From Rhodococcus sp. G-MC3 (GTDB lineage Bacteria > Actinomycetota > Actinomycetes > Mycobacteriales > Mycobacteriaceae), in assembly GCF_030063335.1 (NCBI RefSeq), contig NZ_JASISW010000007.1, positions 231,873 to 295,872 on the forward strand: DNA of 64,000 nt. The letters run 5' to 3'. Of the stretch, positions 17,138 to 25,807 are shown in pieces. Made by a program: the position numbers and the translations under genes. How positions within the stretch are numbered: position 1 is the stretch's first letter; each line of letters starts with the position of its first letter. Below the pieces are notes generated by a model. That model was not told the DNA's origin. It did no database searches and was given only the letters and a program-made list of their open reading frames with translations.

Positions 17138-17550
17138 CAGCGCTGGTCACCGGCCGCTGGGTCACTGCCGGCTGGGTCACTGCCTGCTGGCTCACGTCCG
17201 GCGGCTGCGCCGCCGGCACGCGAGTCGAAGCTGGCGTCGGAGCACCGGGGGCCGAGCGGCGGCGTGAAGGTGATGTGCCCGCATGTTCTGCAGGCGTGAG
17301 TGCGGTGGTGTCCGCGGCCGCAGGAACATGCCCTCGACCCGACCAGCACGGTTCGCGGGACGAGGGCATGACCGCGAGCGCACGTCTCCGGTGCGCTCTC
17401 GACCCATCGATCGCCCAATCGATGGAGCGTTGCTGGGGTGTCGGGAACATCCACGTGCGACACCTGCCTGTGAGGTATGGACCGTCCGGTGCCGGGGGAG
17501 GTTCCGGACGGCTCGATCAGGTTAACACGTATTCGAACGTATGTTCCCAT
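17137..17550 (-). CDS. Cys/His-rich (zinc-ribbon-like) protein coupled to the alarmone synthetase
   Basis: About 137 residues beginning MGTYVRIRVNLIEPSG. The central part has a C-x-x-GH, C-x-C, H and C-x-x-C arrangement (CARGHAL, ACSCGRGHH, ACRTCGHIT, GPRC), which looks like a structural zinc site. The C-terminus carries AGSDPAGSD repeats from a 15-bp DNA repeat at about 17157-17201. The stop overlaps the synthetase start. Function is not known; coupling suggests involvement with ppGpp metabolism or its control (inference). Confidence 0.6.
   Translation of the reverse strand: MGTYVRIRVNLIEPSGTSPGTGRSIPHRQVSHVDVPDTPATLHRLGDRWVESAPETCARGHALVPRTVLVGSRACSCGRGHHRTHACRTCGHITFTPPLGPRCSDASFDSRAGGAAAGREPAGSDPAGSDPAAGDQR
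17157..17201. repeat. 15-bp tandem repeat at the 3' end of the Cys-rich gene
   Basis: Three imperfect units of ctgggtcactgccgg encode the AGSDP repeats just before the stop codon. One of several similar short arrays at gene ends in this window. Confidence 0.85.
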
Positions 17551-17723
17551 CGGACCGCCCGCTCTCTGGGTTTGCGCTGATCCAATCTTTCTAACGCTGT
17601 TTCGCAGGTGCGGTGGCTCATCGATGGTCTCGACGCGGACCGGTATCAGGCCGCGATGAGTTCTCGCGTCGAGGCGTGTCGATACAGGCAAGTACGTCCA
17701 CCCCTTGAACATCGGAGAATGCC

Positions 17724-18137
17724 ATGACCGCACCGACCGCAACAACTGCAAGGACCAACTCTCGCATCGCAGCCCGCATCGGCTGGGTGCTGACGGGGTT
17801 GATCGCAATCTTCCTGATCATCGACGGAGTGTCCAAGCTGTTGAACGTCGACGACGTCAAGAATGCCACCGTCGAGCTCGGTCTGCGGGACGAGATGACG
17901 CCGGTCATCGGCATCGTGCTCCTGGTGTCCCTAGCGCTGTATCTGGTGCCGCGCACCGCATTTCTCGGTGCTGTTCTGCTGACCGGTTACCTCGGCGGAG
18001 CGGTGCTGACCAACTGGCGAGTCGACAAGCCGCTCTTCAGCACCGTCCTGTTCGCCGTATATGTGGGCATCGTCGTATGGGCTGCGCTGTACCTCCGCGA
18101 ACCGAAGGTGCGCGCAGTCATGCCGTTCGTACGTTGA
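17724..18137 (+). CDS. DoxX-like membrane protein
   Basis: A 137-residue four-helix membrane protein of the DoxX-like group. Hydrophobic segments run near residues 18-36, 60-77, 82-100 and 108-125, with LLNVDDVKNATVELGL between the first two. A cggagaatgcc site precedes the ATG. Mycobacterial DoxX members have been tied to thiol redox, but this short branch has no assigned role. Monocistronic. Confidence 0.75.
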   Translation: MTAPTATTARTNSRIAARIGWVLTGLIAIFLIIDGVSKLLNVDDVKNATVELGLRDEMTPVIGIVLLVSLALYLVPRTAFLGAVLLTGYLGGAVLTNWRVDKPLFSTVLFAVYVGIVVWAALYLREPKVRAVMPFVR

Positions 18138-18200
18138 TGTCCGGATAAGCCCTCATATATTTCGACGGCATACGTCACCGGTAGGGGCCGAAGCAACGAT

Positions 18201-18629
18201 TCAGCCGAGGCGCTGCCCGTACACGTGGTCGACCGTCATCTTCATCAGCACTCGGCGGTCGGTGACCATGACGGATCGGTACTCGTCCCAATCGGGGTGT
18301 TCCCCGGCCGCGGAGCGGTAGTAGTCCACCAGAGCGTTCACCTCGGGACTGTCGGGGCCCGCGCCGGGACCGACGAGGGTCGCTTCGCCTTCGGCTGTGG
18401 CCCAGGACCTTCCGTCCGCACTGGTGACCTCGAGCGTCGCCCGCGGATCGTTGCGCAGATTCTTCGTCTTGGCGCGTCCGTCCGTCATCGAGACGTAGAT
18501 GACGCCTTCGGCTCGGTCGTAGAACGGCGTAACCGGCGACAGCTGCGGCCGACCGTCGGACTTGATGGTGGCCAGGACGCTGACCCGGCCCTCGGCCAGC
18601 AGGGCGTATGGGTCGAATTCTTCGCTCAT
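18201..18629 (-). CDS. PPOX class F420-dependent oxidoreductase
   Basis: A 142-residue split-barrel flavin/deazaflavin enzyme. SVLATIKSDGRPQLSPVTPFYD, then VSMTDGRAKTKNLRNDPRATLEV and a closing RRVLMKMTVDHVYGQRLG match the F420-binding FDOR-B/PPOX group. Such proteins reduce small unsaturated compounds with F420H2 or bind tetrapyrroles and fatty acids; the substrate is unknown. It lies alone downstream of the helicase gene. Confidence 0.88.
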   Translation of the reverse strand: MSEEFDPYALLAEGRVSVLATIKSDGRPQLSPVTPFYDRAEGVIYVSMTDGRAKTKNLRNDPRATLEVTSADGRSWATAEGEATLVGPGAGPDSPEVNALVDYYRSAAGEHPDWDEYRSVMVTDRRVLMKMTVDHVYGQRLG

Positions 18630-18671
18630 GGTGCCTCCACGTCTTGAATTGCTACTTCACCGGTCGTATCG

Positions 18672-20690
18672 CTACTTCTCTGCGCGAGCTGCGAGGAACG
18701 CCTCGGGATCGATCAGGTCGGCCTGTCCGACTATAGAACCCAGATCTGCGATCCGCTCGATCCCGACGAGCACCATCTCCTCCTCGACGGTGCCTTCGGC
18801 GTAGCCGTAGTAGCAGGTCGACGTTGTGTGGTTGTGGTCCTTGTCGATGCGATTGGCGCGACCCTCGATCTGACGGATCTCGATGGGCGTCCACCGTGGA
18901 TCGTGAATCAGCGTCACCCGCGGCGCGGCCGTGGACACTGCCAGGAGCGGAGCCTGCGGAGTGACCCCATTGCGCGACTCCGGCAGCAGTAGCTCGTTGG
19001 AGTGCAGGTTGATGGCGCTGGTGGTCGTCGAGATGATGACGCGGGCAGCGCCGGTCTGGAAGCGTCGGATCTCGGCTTCCTGCGCGGGACTGCTCATGCC
19101 GCCGTCCACGACGGCGACATCCTGACCTTCCTCGCGCAGTGTCTTCGCCAACGCAGCGACCGATTCACGGTAGAACATCGAGACGAACACCTGGTTGCCG
19201 TCGCGCACCCACGCACGGACCTGATCGGCCGAGGACTGAATGCGCAGGTAAGAACACTTCTGTCGAAAACGAAGGGCGGCAGCCCTCGTGCTCGGGTTCT
19301 TCTGCAGGACCCGTCTACCGCCGACGGACTTCCACAATGGCAGACCGACTTCCTTGCGGTAGTCCACCCAGGCCGAGTTGTAGAGGCGTTTCTCGGCAGC
19401 GGTGAGTTCCTGGCCGAGTGGCTCGCGCGGAGTCGGCGGCGACGGACGCGAGATAGACCACGGCACAGCCCCGCCGGCCAGCCACCGGTGGATGGTGCCG
19501 ATGTCTCGTTCGCGTCGCGCAGCATCTTCCGGTTCCCATCGCCAGGTCTTGAGCCCGGTGCCGGCTTTGCCCTCCTTGATCGCGAAGCCCGACTCCTCCA
19601 GGAAGCTCGCCCACTGAGTTGTGACGGCGTAGCCGAGGGCATCTTCGCCGGTGATGATGTCGCCGTCCGCCCTGCTCTGCTCGATGGCGCGTGCCATGTA
19701 CGCGAAGTGCATCGGCTGATAGCCGGGGGTTGCGGACATCCATACGACGGCCCGCGCCGCTTCTTGATAGCGCCACAGAATCTGCGACTGCTGCGACTCG
19801 ATGTTCATCAGAGCGTGGGACTCGTCGGCGACCACGATGTCGATCTCGAAGCGCAGCTCACCGAGGGTGATGGTCCGTTTGTTCTGCGTTTTCTTTCGTT
19901 TCCCGAGATCGGTGTCCTCGGGGACAGTCAGCAGCTTCTTCGTCGACTGATAGGTGAGCAGCAGCCAGCGCTTACGATCGGTCGGATCAAGGTCGGCCTC
20001 GGAGTCAGCGATGGTACGACGCCAGCCTGGGAGCGCCCCTTTGGGAGCAACGACCAACACTGTGGAGATGGCGGGATCGTCCATCTGGCGAACCGCTTCA
20101 CAGACGGCGAGGGTCTTGCCGAGGCCCGTCGAATCCATCTGGGCGAAGTACGGAAAACCGTTGTCCATGGCGCCCAGCTGCCGACGCACCGATTCGAGCT
20201 GCGTCTCACGCGGCGTCATCGACCGCTCATGAACCACCTCGGAGCGCCAGGTGTCGTTGGCGTCGTCCTCCACCCACCGCTGCAGGCTGTACGGCATGGA
20301 CTCGAACGAGGCGAGACCGACCGGAAGCTCGGTGCCGTAGAACGCGAACACGCGAGGCCCCGGATGCCAGCGAGCGCCCGACGCCGATGCCAGTGCCCGA
20401 TCCTCGAAGGGAACGTCGAGAACCCACACCCGTTCCCCCGGATCGGGTAGCCGCAGCTCGGGCGAGGCGGTCTTGCGTACCGGCTTCCGGCGCGTCGTGG
20501 TGCGCTTCTTCGCCGTGGCTGTTGTCTTGGAAGCTGTTGTTTTGGAAGCTGTGCCGTTCGAGGCCTTGAACTTTCGTGCCGCTGCGCTCTTGCCCGCGCC
20601 GACGGTTCGCGCGGTGGTGGTGGGTTTACGTCTACGGGGAGGCACGAAAACACCGTAGAGCACCTCACCGACACGTCGCCTCACCGACAC
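18672..20690 (-). CDS. SNF2/DEAD-like helicase with N-terminal DUF5710 domain
   Basis: A 672-residue superfamily 2 ATPase. Residues 20-76 are Lys/Arg/Thr/Ala-rich, like a DNA-binding tail. Residues 87-142 resemble DUF5710 (VWVLDVPFEDRALASASGARW). The ATPase core follows: STGLGKTLAV (Walker A, 187-196), VADESHAL (DExH, 288-295), SATPG, and helicase C motifs with QIEGRANRIDKDHN. DUF5710-helicase fusions are typical of actinophages and plasmids, so this may be of phage origin. A 25-bp repeat is inserted near the C-terminal core. The GTG start at 20690 lies 6 bp from the upstream VOC stop. Confidence 0.85.
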   Translation of the reverse strand: MSVRRRVGEVLYGVFVPPRRRKPTTTARTVGAGKSAAARKFKASNGTASKTTASKTTATAKKRTTTRRKPVRKTASPELRLPDPGERVWVLDVPFEDRALASASGARWHPGPRVFAFYGTELPVGLASFESMPYSLQRWVEDDANDTWRSEVVHERSMTPRETQLESVRRQLGAMDNGFPYFAQMDSTGLGKTLAVCEAVRQMDDPAISTVLVVAPKGALPGWRRTIADSEADLDPTDRKRWLLLTYQSTKKLLTVPEDTDLGKRKKTQNKRTITLGELRFEIDIVVADESHALMNIESQQSQILWRYQEAARAVVWMSATPGYQPMHFAYMARAIEQSRADGDIITGEDALGYAVTTQWASFLEESGFAIKEGKAGTGLKTWRWEPEDAARRERDIGTIHRWLAGGAVPWSISRPSPPTPREPLGQELTAAEKRLYNSAWVDYRKEVGLPLWKSVGGRRVLQKNPSTRAAALRFRQKCSYLRIQSSADQVRAWVRDGNQVFVSMFYRESVAALAKTLREEGQDVAVVDGGMSSPAQEAEIRRFQTGAARVIISTTTSAINLHSNELLLPESRNGVTPQAPLLAVSTAAPRVTLIHDPRWTPIEIRQIEGRANRIDKDHNHTTSTCYYGYAEGTVEEEMVLVGIERIADLGSIVGQADLIDPEAFLAARAEK
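18942..18966. repeat. In-frame palindromic repeat, copy 1
   Basis: A 25-bp repeat containing caggagcggagcctg, which can pair cagg with cctg, lies within the helicase gene and encodes part of GVTPQAPLL. It matches 24 of 25 bases of the copy at 34621-34645 in an unrelated gene, in the same translated frame. Confidence 0.8.
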
Positions 20691-20696
20691 AAGTGG

Positions 20697-21095
20697 TCAG
20701 GCAGGCGGTGCGAAGAACTCGAGAGCGATGTTGTCGGGATCGCGGAACGAAATGCCCGACCCATAGTGCGCGTTCTTGATTCCGGTGTGCGCGATGCCGA
20801 GATCGTCGAGTGTGCCCGGCCACTCCGCAAGCTCTTCCTGGGTACACGCGAATGCGATGTGATCGAGGCCGATCCGGCGTTCGTCGAAAGGCCCCTCCCC
20901 CGCTGACCCCTTGTGAGTGTGCAGACCGAACAGCATGCCACCGGCCAAGGCGAAGACGGAGTGGTGGAAGTTGCCCGATTCCTCGTCCTCGTCCAGCACT
21001 GGTTCGGTACCGAACAGGGCGGAGTACCACTGCGTGCTTGCGCCTAGATCGGACACGGTGACGGCCACGTGGGCCAGCCCGGGAAATTCGGTCAT
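20697..21095 (-). CDS. VOC family protein
   Basis: A 132-residue glyoxalase-fold protein starting MTEFPGLAHVAVTVSD. It keeps the two-half VOC pattern: WYSALFGTEPV, GLDHIAFACTQEELAEW and YGSGISFRDPDNIALEFFAPPA. His in AHVAV and DHIAF, and Glu in ALEFF, could bind metal. aaggaagg lies just before the ATG at 21095, so this is favoured over the ATG at 21119. It may be co-transcribed with the helicase 6 bp downstream, although the functions look unrelated. Confidence 0.82.
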   Translation of the reverse strand: MTEFPGLAHVAVTVSDLGASTQWYSALFGTEPVLDEDEESGNFHHSVFALAGGMLFGLHTHKGSAGEGPFDERRIGLDHIAFACTQEELAEWPGTLDDLGIAHTGIKNAHYGSGISFRDPDNIALEFFAPPA

Positions 21096-21280
21096 GTCGG
21101 AACCTTCCTTCGGCAACATCTCTCGTGAATCAGGTTATTCCTCATGGTCTTTTCATATCGGTGCTTCGTGCCGTATCCGTCCGTTCGGGTAGTGGAGAGT
21201 CGCCGCCTCTAGATGCCGCTACAGCGCACCCGCCGTACTGTTCGACTTACCTACGTAGAGCAAGAAATGACGGGAGCACA

Positions 21281-21991
21281 GTGACCGAGAGCAAGAGCCG
21301 GGCCGTGGTGCTCGTGCACGACCGAGACCCCGACCTGGGCTACCGCAACATCGGTACCCTCGTCCCCGAACTGAGGGGACGTGGCTACCAACTCGACGTC
21401 CATTCCTTCGACTACGGACTCGGTACCGAACCGCCGCCGCTCGATGGTGCCGCGATGGTTGTGGTCATGGGGTCGCCCGACGCCGCCTATGACGAATCGC
21501 CCTGGATCACTCCGGAAATCGAGTACCTGGAGAGCGCCATCGAGCTGGACGTCCCGATCCTCGGTGTCTGCTTCGGCGGGCAGTTGCTGGCGCGAGTGTT
21601 GGGAGGGTCCGTCGCGAAGTCCCGGTACCCCGAACATGGTTTCACCGAGATCGAGACGGCGGAACCTGCGCTGGAGGGGCCGTGGATGGAGTATCACGGC
21701 GATACGTTCGTCGCTCCCGAGACGGCGACGGTGATTGCGCGGAACGGTGCAGGTCAGCAGGCGTTCGCGCATGGTCCGCACCTCGGGCTGCAGTTCCACC
21801 CGGAAATCGACCCGGATGTCTTCGAATCCTGGGCCGATGCCTGGGTACGCGATCATATCGAGCAGGACGAGGAGCTGGTCGAGGAAATCACACAGGACCT
21901 GAAAACGGGTGCGGCCGCGGCTCGGGCCCGCTGCAGCGCGCTGCTCGACGCCTGGATTGCAGGAGACCTGGCCAAACGAATAGGCGGGTAG
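21281..21991 (+). CDS. Type 1 glutamine amidotransferase
   Basis: A 236-residue class I GATase domain protein. The nucleophile Cys97 lies in LGVCFGGQLLA and the His173/Glu175 pair in LQFHPEID, completing the triad. These proteins take ammonia from glutamine and pass it to a partner synthase, or act as GMP-synthase-like amidohydrolases; no synthase partner is adjacent. The GTG at 21281 follows cgggag. The substrate is unknown. Confidence 0.87.
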   Translation: MTESKSRAVVLVHDRDPDLGYRNIGTLVPELRGRGYQLDVHSFDYGLGTEPPPLDGAAMVVVMGSPDAAYDESPWITPEIEYLESAIELDVPILGVCFGGQLLARVLGGSVAKSRYPEHGFTEIETAEPALEGPWMEYHGDTFVAPETATVIARNGAGQQAFAHGPHLGLQFHPEIDPDVFESWADAWVRDHIEQDEELVEEITQDLKTGAAAARARCSALLDAWIAGDLAKRIGG

Positions 21992-22021
21992 ATCGCTACG
22001 GCCCCGTACTACGGTGGGGTG

Positions 22022-23188
22022 ATGAACTTCAGTGACCATCAGATCGGCATTTATGCGCAAGGCATGTTCACCGATCAGAGGCCGCAGATCACCACGAATC
22101 TAGCGAAGCTGGAAGAGCAGGCTGCGGCGACTCTGACGTCGGAGGCGCTGGGCTACATCGTTGCCAGTGCAGGCAGTGGTTCGACGGCCCGTGCGAACCG
22201 AGCGGCGTTCGACGAATGGGCCATCGCGCCGCGGATGCTCAGAAGCGCCGCGGAGCGCGACCATTCGTGCACGGTCCTCGGCACGAGAATGCCCGCGCCG
22301 TTGCTGATCGCCCCGGTGGGTATCCAGACGTTGGCGCATGAGGAAGGCGAGCTCGCGACCGTCCGCGCTGCGGCTGCGCTCGGAGTGCCGTACATCCACT
22401 CGACGCAGGCGTCGCACTCGTTCGAGCAGGTGGCCGAAGCAGGTGGTGATGCACCGCGGTGGTATCAGTTGTATTGGCCCACCGACGAATCCGTTCTGCT
22501 GAGTTTCCTGGAACGTGCGAAGAACACCGGCTTCACCACGCTCGTGCTCACTCTCGATACGACACTGCTTGGCTGGCGTCCGGCGGACCTCGATCGTGGG
22601 TACCTTCCCTTCCTGGCGAACCTGGGGATCGAGAACTACCTCACCGATCCGGCGTTCAAGGCCGGCCTGGAGCAGTCCGCCGAGGCCAATCCGGTTGCTG
22701 CAGCGATGCACTGGGCTCAAATGTTCCCCAATCCAGGGTTGAACTGGTCGCAGTTGGAATTCCTGCGCCGGCATTGGGACGGCCCGATCGTGCTGAAGGG
22801 CGTCTGCACCGTCGGCGACGCCCAGCTCGCAGCCTCGCATGGTGTGGATGGCATCGTGGTCTCCAACCATGGCGGGCGCCAGATCGACGGCGCTCGTGCG
22901 TCGTTGAATGCGCTGCCGGGGATCGTCGATGCCGTCGGAGACCAGCTGACGGTGCTGTTCGACTCCGGAGTCCGCACCGGTGCGGACATGGTCAAGGCGC
23001 TTGCGCTCGGCGCCGATGCAGTGCTGCTCGGGCGACCGTTCCTCTATGGCCTCGCACTCGATGGACAGGCAGGCGTCGAGCACGTACTGCGCTGTCTACT
23101 CGCTGAATTCGATCTTGTCACCAGCTTGTCCGGGCACACGTCAGCGTCGGAACTGAGCCGGGAATCGCTGCTGGAGGTGCGGCCATGA
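22022..23188 (+). CDS. FMN-dependent alpha-hydroxy-acid oxidase, lactate 2-monooxygenase-like
   Basis: A 388-residue TIM-barrel flavoenzyme. The family active-site motif SNHGGRQIDG (residues 281-290, His283) and the FMN-binding DSGVRTGADMVKALALGADAVLLGRP region are intact. The insertion between barrel strands (PADLDRGYLPFLANLGIENYLTDPAF) resembles mycobacterial lactate 2-monooxygenase, which converts lactate to acetate, CO2 and water. A GTG directly before the ATG could also initiate. The stop overlaps the next ATG (ATGA), coupling it to the GH13 gene. Confidence 0.88.
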   Translation: MNFSDHQIGIYAQGMFTDQRPQITTNLAKLEEQAAATLTSEALGYIVASAGSGSTARANRAAFDEWAIAPRMLRSAAERDHSCTVLGTRMPAPLLIAPVGIQTLAHEEGELATVRAAAALGVPYIHSTQASHSFEQVAEAGGDAPRWYQLYWPTDESVLLSFLERAKNTGFTTLVLTLDTTLLGWRPADLDRGYLPFLANLGIENYLTDPAFKAGLEQSAEANPVAAAMHWAQMFPNPGLNWSQLEFLRRHWDGPIVLKGVCTVGDAQLAASHGVDGIVVSNHGGRQIDGARASLNALPGIVDAVGDQLTVLFDSGVRTGADMVKALALGADAVLLGRPFLYGLALDGQAGVEHVLRCLLAEFDLVTSLSGHTSASELSRESLLEVRP

Positions 23189-24468
23189 CGCCGAGATGGA
23201 CCGAGCACGCAATCTGGTGGCATCTCTACCCACTCGGGTTTGCCGGCGCGCCGGTGCGGGACTGGGACGGCACTTCGCTTGCCGGCGAGCACAAATTACT
23301 CAAAGTGGTCGAATGGCTGGACTATGCAGTCGAACTCGGCGCTTCGGGAATAGCACTCGGACCGATCTTCGCCTCCGAAGGACATGGATACGAGAGCGTC
23401 GATCATTTTCACATCGACTCCAGGCTCGGCGCCGACTCGGACTTCGAGACCCTCGTCGACGAGGCGCACAGCCGTGGCATGAAAATCATGCTCGACGGTG
23501 TCTTCAGCCATGTGGGTCAGAAGTTTCCGAAGTTTCAGGAAGCGTTGGCCGGCGACGCCGATGCTCGATCATGGTTCCATCTCGATGGAGAGGGCAAGCA
23601 CCGCAGCTTCGAGGGCCACGATGAATTGGTCGCCCTGAACCATTCCAGCACAGCAGTACAGCAGTACGTCGTCGACGTCATGTCGCACTGGCTCGGTCTC
23701 GGTGCCGACGGTTGGCGTCTCGACGCGGCCTACGCTGTGCCGCTGCGCTTCTGGGCATCAGTCTTGCCGAGGGTCCGTGAAAAGCATCCGGACGCATACT
23801 TCCTGGGCGAGGTCATTCACGGCGACTACTCGCAGATCGTGACGGGAAGTTCGCTCGACTCGGTGACCCAATATGAACTGTGGAAAGCCACGTGGAGCGC
23901 AATCACGGAGAAGAATTTCTTCGAGCTCTCGCACGCGCTCGGTCGACACAACGACTGGCTGGAGACGTTCGTGCCTGCGACATTCGTCGGGAACCACGAC
24001 GTGAACCGCATCGCGAGCACCATCACCGACGAGCGACATCTTGCGCACGCACTCGTCGTACTCTTCACGATCGGTGGAATGCCGATGATCTACTACGGCG
24101 ACGAGCAAGGATTCCACGGGGTCAAGGAGGAGCGCGTCGGCGGCGACGACGATGTCCGCCCTGAATTTCCCATGAACAGAGAAGGACTCGCTGCTGACGG
24201 ATGGCCGATCTTTCATCTGCATCAGGAACTGATCGGGCTGCGAAGACGCCATTCGTGGTTGCATTCGGCCCGCACCGAGACTGTCGATCTGACCAATACG
24301 GCACTGTTCTACCGAGCATTCAGTGGTGAGGAGCGCATCCACGTCGTCCTCAATCTCGGCGACGACGCCGTCGACTACCGGCTGAGCGGGGAGGTTCTCG
24401 CAGGCGAGGCCTCGGTCAAGGGCGGTAGGACGGTGGTTCCGGCGCATGGGTGGGTTGTCATAGGTTGA
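23185..24468 (+). CDS. GH13 alpha-amylase family enzyme
   Basis: A 427-residue glycoside hydrolase family 13 protein. Catalytic residues are Asp180 (GWRLDAAY), Glu209 (FLGEVIHG) and Asp272 (VGNHDVNR); the DGVFSHVG and GMPMIYYGDEQG motifs are also present. The small C-terminal beta domain (residues 360-427) is typical. It would hydrolyse or transfer alpha-1,4/1,1 glucosides in the cytoplasm, since no signal peptide is seen. It is coupled to the hydroxy-acid oxidase, an unusual pairing. Its end overlaps the convergent small gene by 11 bp. Confidence 0.9.
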   Translation: MTPRWTEHAIWWHLYPLGFAGAPVRDWDGTSLAGEHKLLKVVEWLDYAVELGASGIALGPIFASEGHGYESVDHFHIDSRLGADSDFETLVDEAHSRGMKIMLDGVFSHVGQKFPKFQEALAGDADARSWFHLDGEGKHRSFEGHDELVALNHSSTAVQQYVVDVMSHWLGLGADGWRLDAAYAVPLRFWASVLPRVREKHPDAYFLGEVIHGDYSQIVTGSSLDSVTQYELWKATWSAITEKNFFELSHALGRHNDWLETFVPATFVGNHDVNRIASTITDERHLAHALVVLFTIGGMPMIYYGDEQGFHGVKEERVGGDDDVRPEFPMNREGLAADGWPIFHLHQELIGLRRRHSWLHSARTETVDLTNTALFYRAFSGEERIHVVLNLGDDAVDYRLSGEVLAGEASVKGGRTVVPAHGWVVIG

Positions 24469-24772
24469 GCGCGCTGGCAGCCTTTGCGTGCTCGAAGAAG
24501 TTCAACACGCTGGGCAGCCGATCTTCCGAGACGGTGAACTTGATCCGCCCGCCGGTGTAGCGGATGTCGCCGTTCGGCATCCTCAGTCCGACAGTGAACC
24601 GCATGCCCGCCTTGGTCGGCTTCGCATCGACTCCGAGGTGATCGACGTGCCAGCGGCTGTGACCACCGGAGGCAACAGTCTCGGTGGCGTCGAATACATC
24701 GACGGTGCGGTGATCGAGTACAAGCAGGACATTCTCGTCGAGCGGGCATTCCAGATAGGTGCGCTCCGTCAT
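24458..24772 (-). CDS. Conserved-looking hypothetical protein, 104 aa
   Basis: The protein starts MTERTYLECPLDENVLLVLD and contains a beta-rich core (RWHVDHLGVDAKPT, RFTVGLRMPNGDIRYTGGRI) ending in a helix with FFEHAKAAS. It has no signal peptide or TM segment, and I do not recognise the family. It diverges from the TPP riboswitch operon and its 3' end overlaps the GH13 gene by 11 bp. Confidence 0.6.
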   Translation of the reverse strand: MTERTYLECPLDENVLLVLDHRTVDVFDATETVASGGHSRWHVDHLGVDAKPTKAGMRFTVGLRMPNGDIRYTGGRIKFTVSEDRLPSVLNFFEHAKAASALNL

Positions 24773-24823
24773 CGTAGGAGCTTATATCCGACTCTAGTCT
24801 CGAAGATAGAGAGCGATAGGGAC

Positions 24824-24829
24824 TACAAT
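24824..24829 (+). promoter_or_regulatory. -10 hexamer of the TPP-riboswitch operon
   Basis: TACAAT lies about 9 bp before the aptamer. Transcription would start near 24836, exactly where the riboswitch begins. No clear -35 is visible. Confidence 0.55.
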
Positions 24830-24837
24830 CGATTCTC

Positions 24838-24916
24838 GACACGGGGTGCCGCTTTCACATGAAGCGGCTGAGAACACACCCGTCGAACCTGATCTGGTTA
24901 GCACCAGCGACAGGAG
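24838..24916 (+). ncRNA. TPP riboswitch (THI element)
   Basis: The conserved core of the thiamine pyrophosphate aptamer is clear. There is ggggtgcc at the 5' side, a variable P3 hairpin (gccgctttcacatgaagcggc), then ctgagaacacacccg, gaacctgatctggtta and gcaccagcgacagga in the right order and spacing. The 5' cggggtg pairs with cacccg to form P2. It lies about 105 nt upstream of the SDR start, in the leader of the SDR-monooxygenase operon. TPP binding normally represses, by termination or by hiding the ribosome site. Confidence 0.95.
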
Positions 24917-24961
24917 TTGAGCCTGCGAAACGGGCCCACTCCTTTAGGGATGTCGGCATCC
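24913..24961 (+). promoter_or_regulatory. Putative riboswitch expression platform
   Basis: Directly after the aptamer, aggagt (24913-24918) can pair with actcct (24938-24943), followed by ttt. A second small hairpin, ggatg-tcgg-catcc, lies at 24948-24961. The first could act as a weak terminator or mask signals; the gagagg ribosome site of the SDR lies at 25009-25014. The mechanism cannot be decided by eye. Confidence 0.4.
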
Positions 24962-25020
24962 GTCACCGGGTGCATTGCCGTCTCTGTCGAAGGTCCGACC
25001 GACTGACGAGAGGCACCAGC

Positions 25021-25791
25021 ATGAACTACCACGACTTGGAACTACAGGACCAGACGGTTCTGGTCACCGGCGGTGGGCGCGGACTCGGATCCGCAATCGT
25101 CCGCGCATTCGCGGCCCAGGGCGCACGGGTCGTGGTCGACTACCGAAACAGCCGGGAGGCAGCGGAAAAGTTGGCGGCCGAGGTCGGCGGCCTTGCAGTA
25201 CAGGCCGATGTGACCGACGCCGATCAAATCGACGCTCTGTTCACCGCTGCCGAGCAGCACTTCGGCACCACGATCACCACCGTCGTCAACAATGCTCTCG
25301 CCGACTTCTCGTTCAATGGTGACGCACGGAGCACGGCTGACTCCATCACCTGGGAGCAGTTCGACGCTCAGTTCCAGGGGGCGGTCCGCGGAGCGTTGAC
25401 GACGACCCAGCGCGCTGTACCCGGCATGCGCGCCGCCGGATTCGGCCGGATCGTCAATGTGGGCACCAACCTGTTCCAGAACCCCGTTGTGCCGTACCAC
25501 GACTACACCGCCTCCAAAGCTGCGCTGCTGTCGCTGACCCGCACACTGTCCGCTGATCTCGGTGCCGACGGCATCACCGTCAACATGGTCTCGGGCGGAC
25601 TGCTGCGCACCACCGATGCCAGCGCCGCGACGCCGGAGGCAGTCTTCGACATCATCGCGGCATCGACTCCGCTGCAACGCGTGGTCACGCCCGCAGAGTT
25701 TGCCGACGCTCTGCTGTTCTTCGCGTCGCCGTGGTCGCGCTCGGTCACCGGGCAGAACCTCGTGGTGGATGGCGGTCTGGTCAAGAACTGA
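25021..25791 (+). CDS. SDR family oxidoreductase under TPP riboswitch control
   Basis: A 256-residue classical short-chain dehydrogenase. The cofactor loop TGGGRGLG (residues 16-23), NNA motif (VNNALADF), catalytic Tyr and Lys in YTASKAALL and closing LVVDGGL are all present. The VVDYRNS segment after beta-2 suggests NADP(H) preference. It resembles 3-oxoacyl-ACP reductases but is not in a fatty acid cluster. First gene after the riboswitch, 16 bp from the monooxygenase, so its substrate is probably thiamine-related (inference). Confidence 0.88.
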   Translation: MNYHDLELQDQTVLVTGGGRGLGSAIVRAFAAQGARVVVDYRNSREAAEKLAAEVGGLAVQADVTDADQIDALFTAAEQHFGTTITTVVNNALADFSFNGDARSTADSITWEQFDAQFQGAVRGALTTTQRAVPGMRAAGFGRIVNVGTNLFQNPVVPYHDYTASKAALLSLTRTLSADLGADGITVNMVSGGLLRTTDASAATPEAVFDIIAASTPLQRVVTPAEFADALLFFASPWSRSVTGQNLVVDGGLVKN

Positions 25792-25807
25792 CCGGGACAG
25801 TCGACAC

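Noticed and set aside
19002..20450. A 482-codon plus-strand frame
   Set aside because: It is the shadow of the helicase gene on the other strand, with no recognisable motif and atypical composition.
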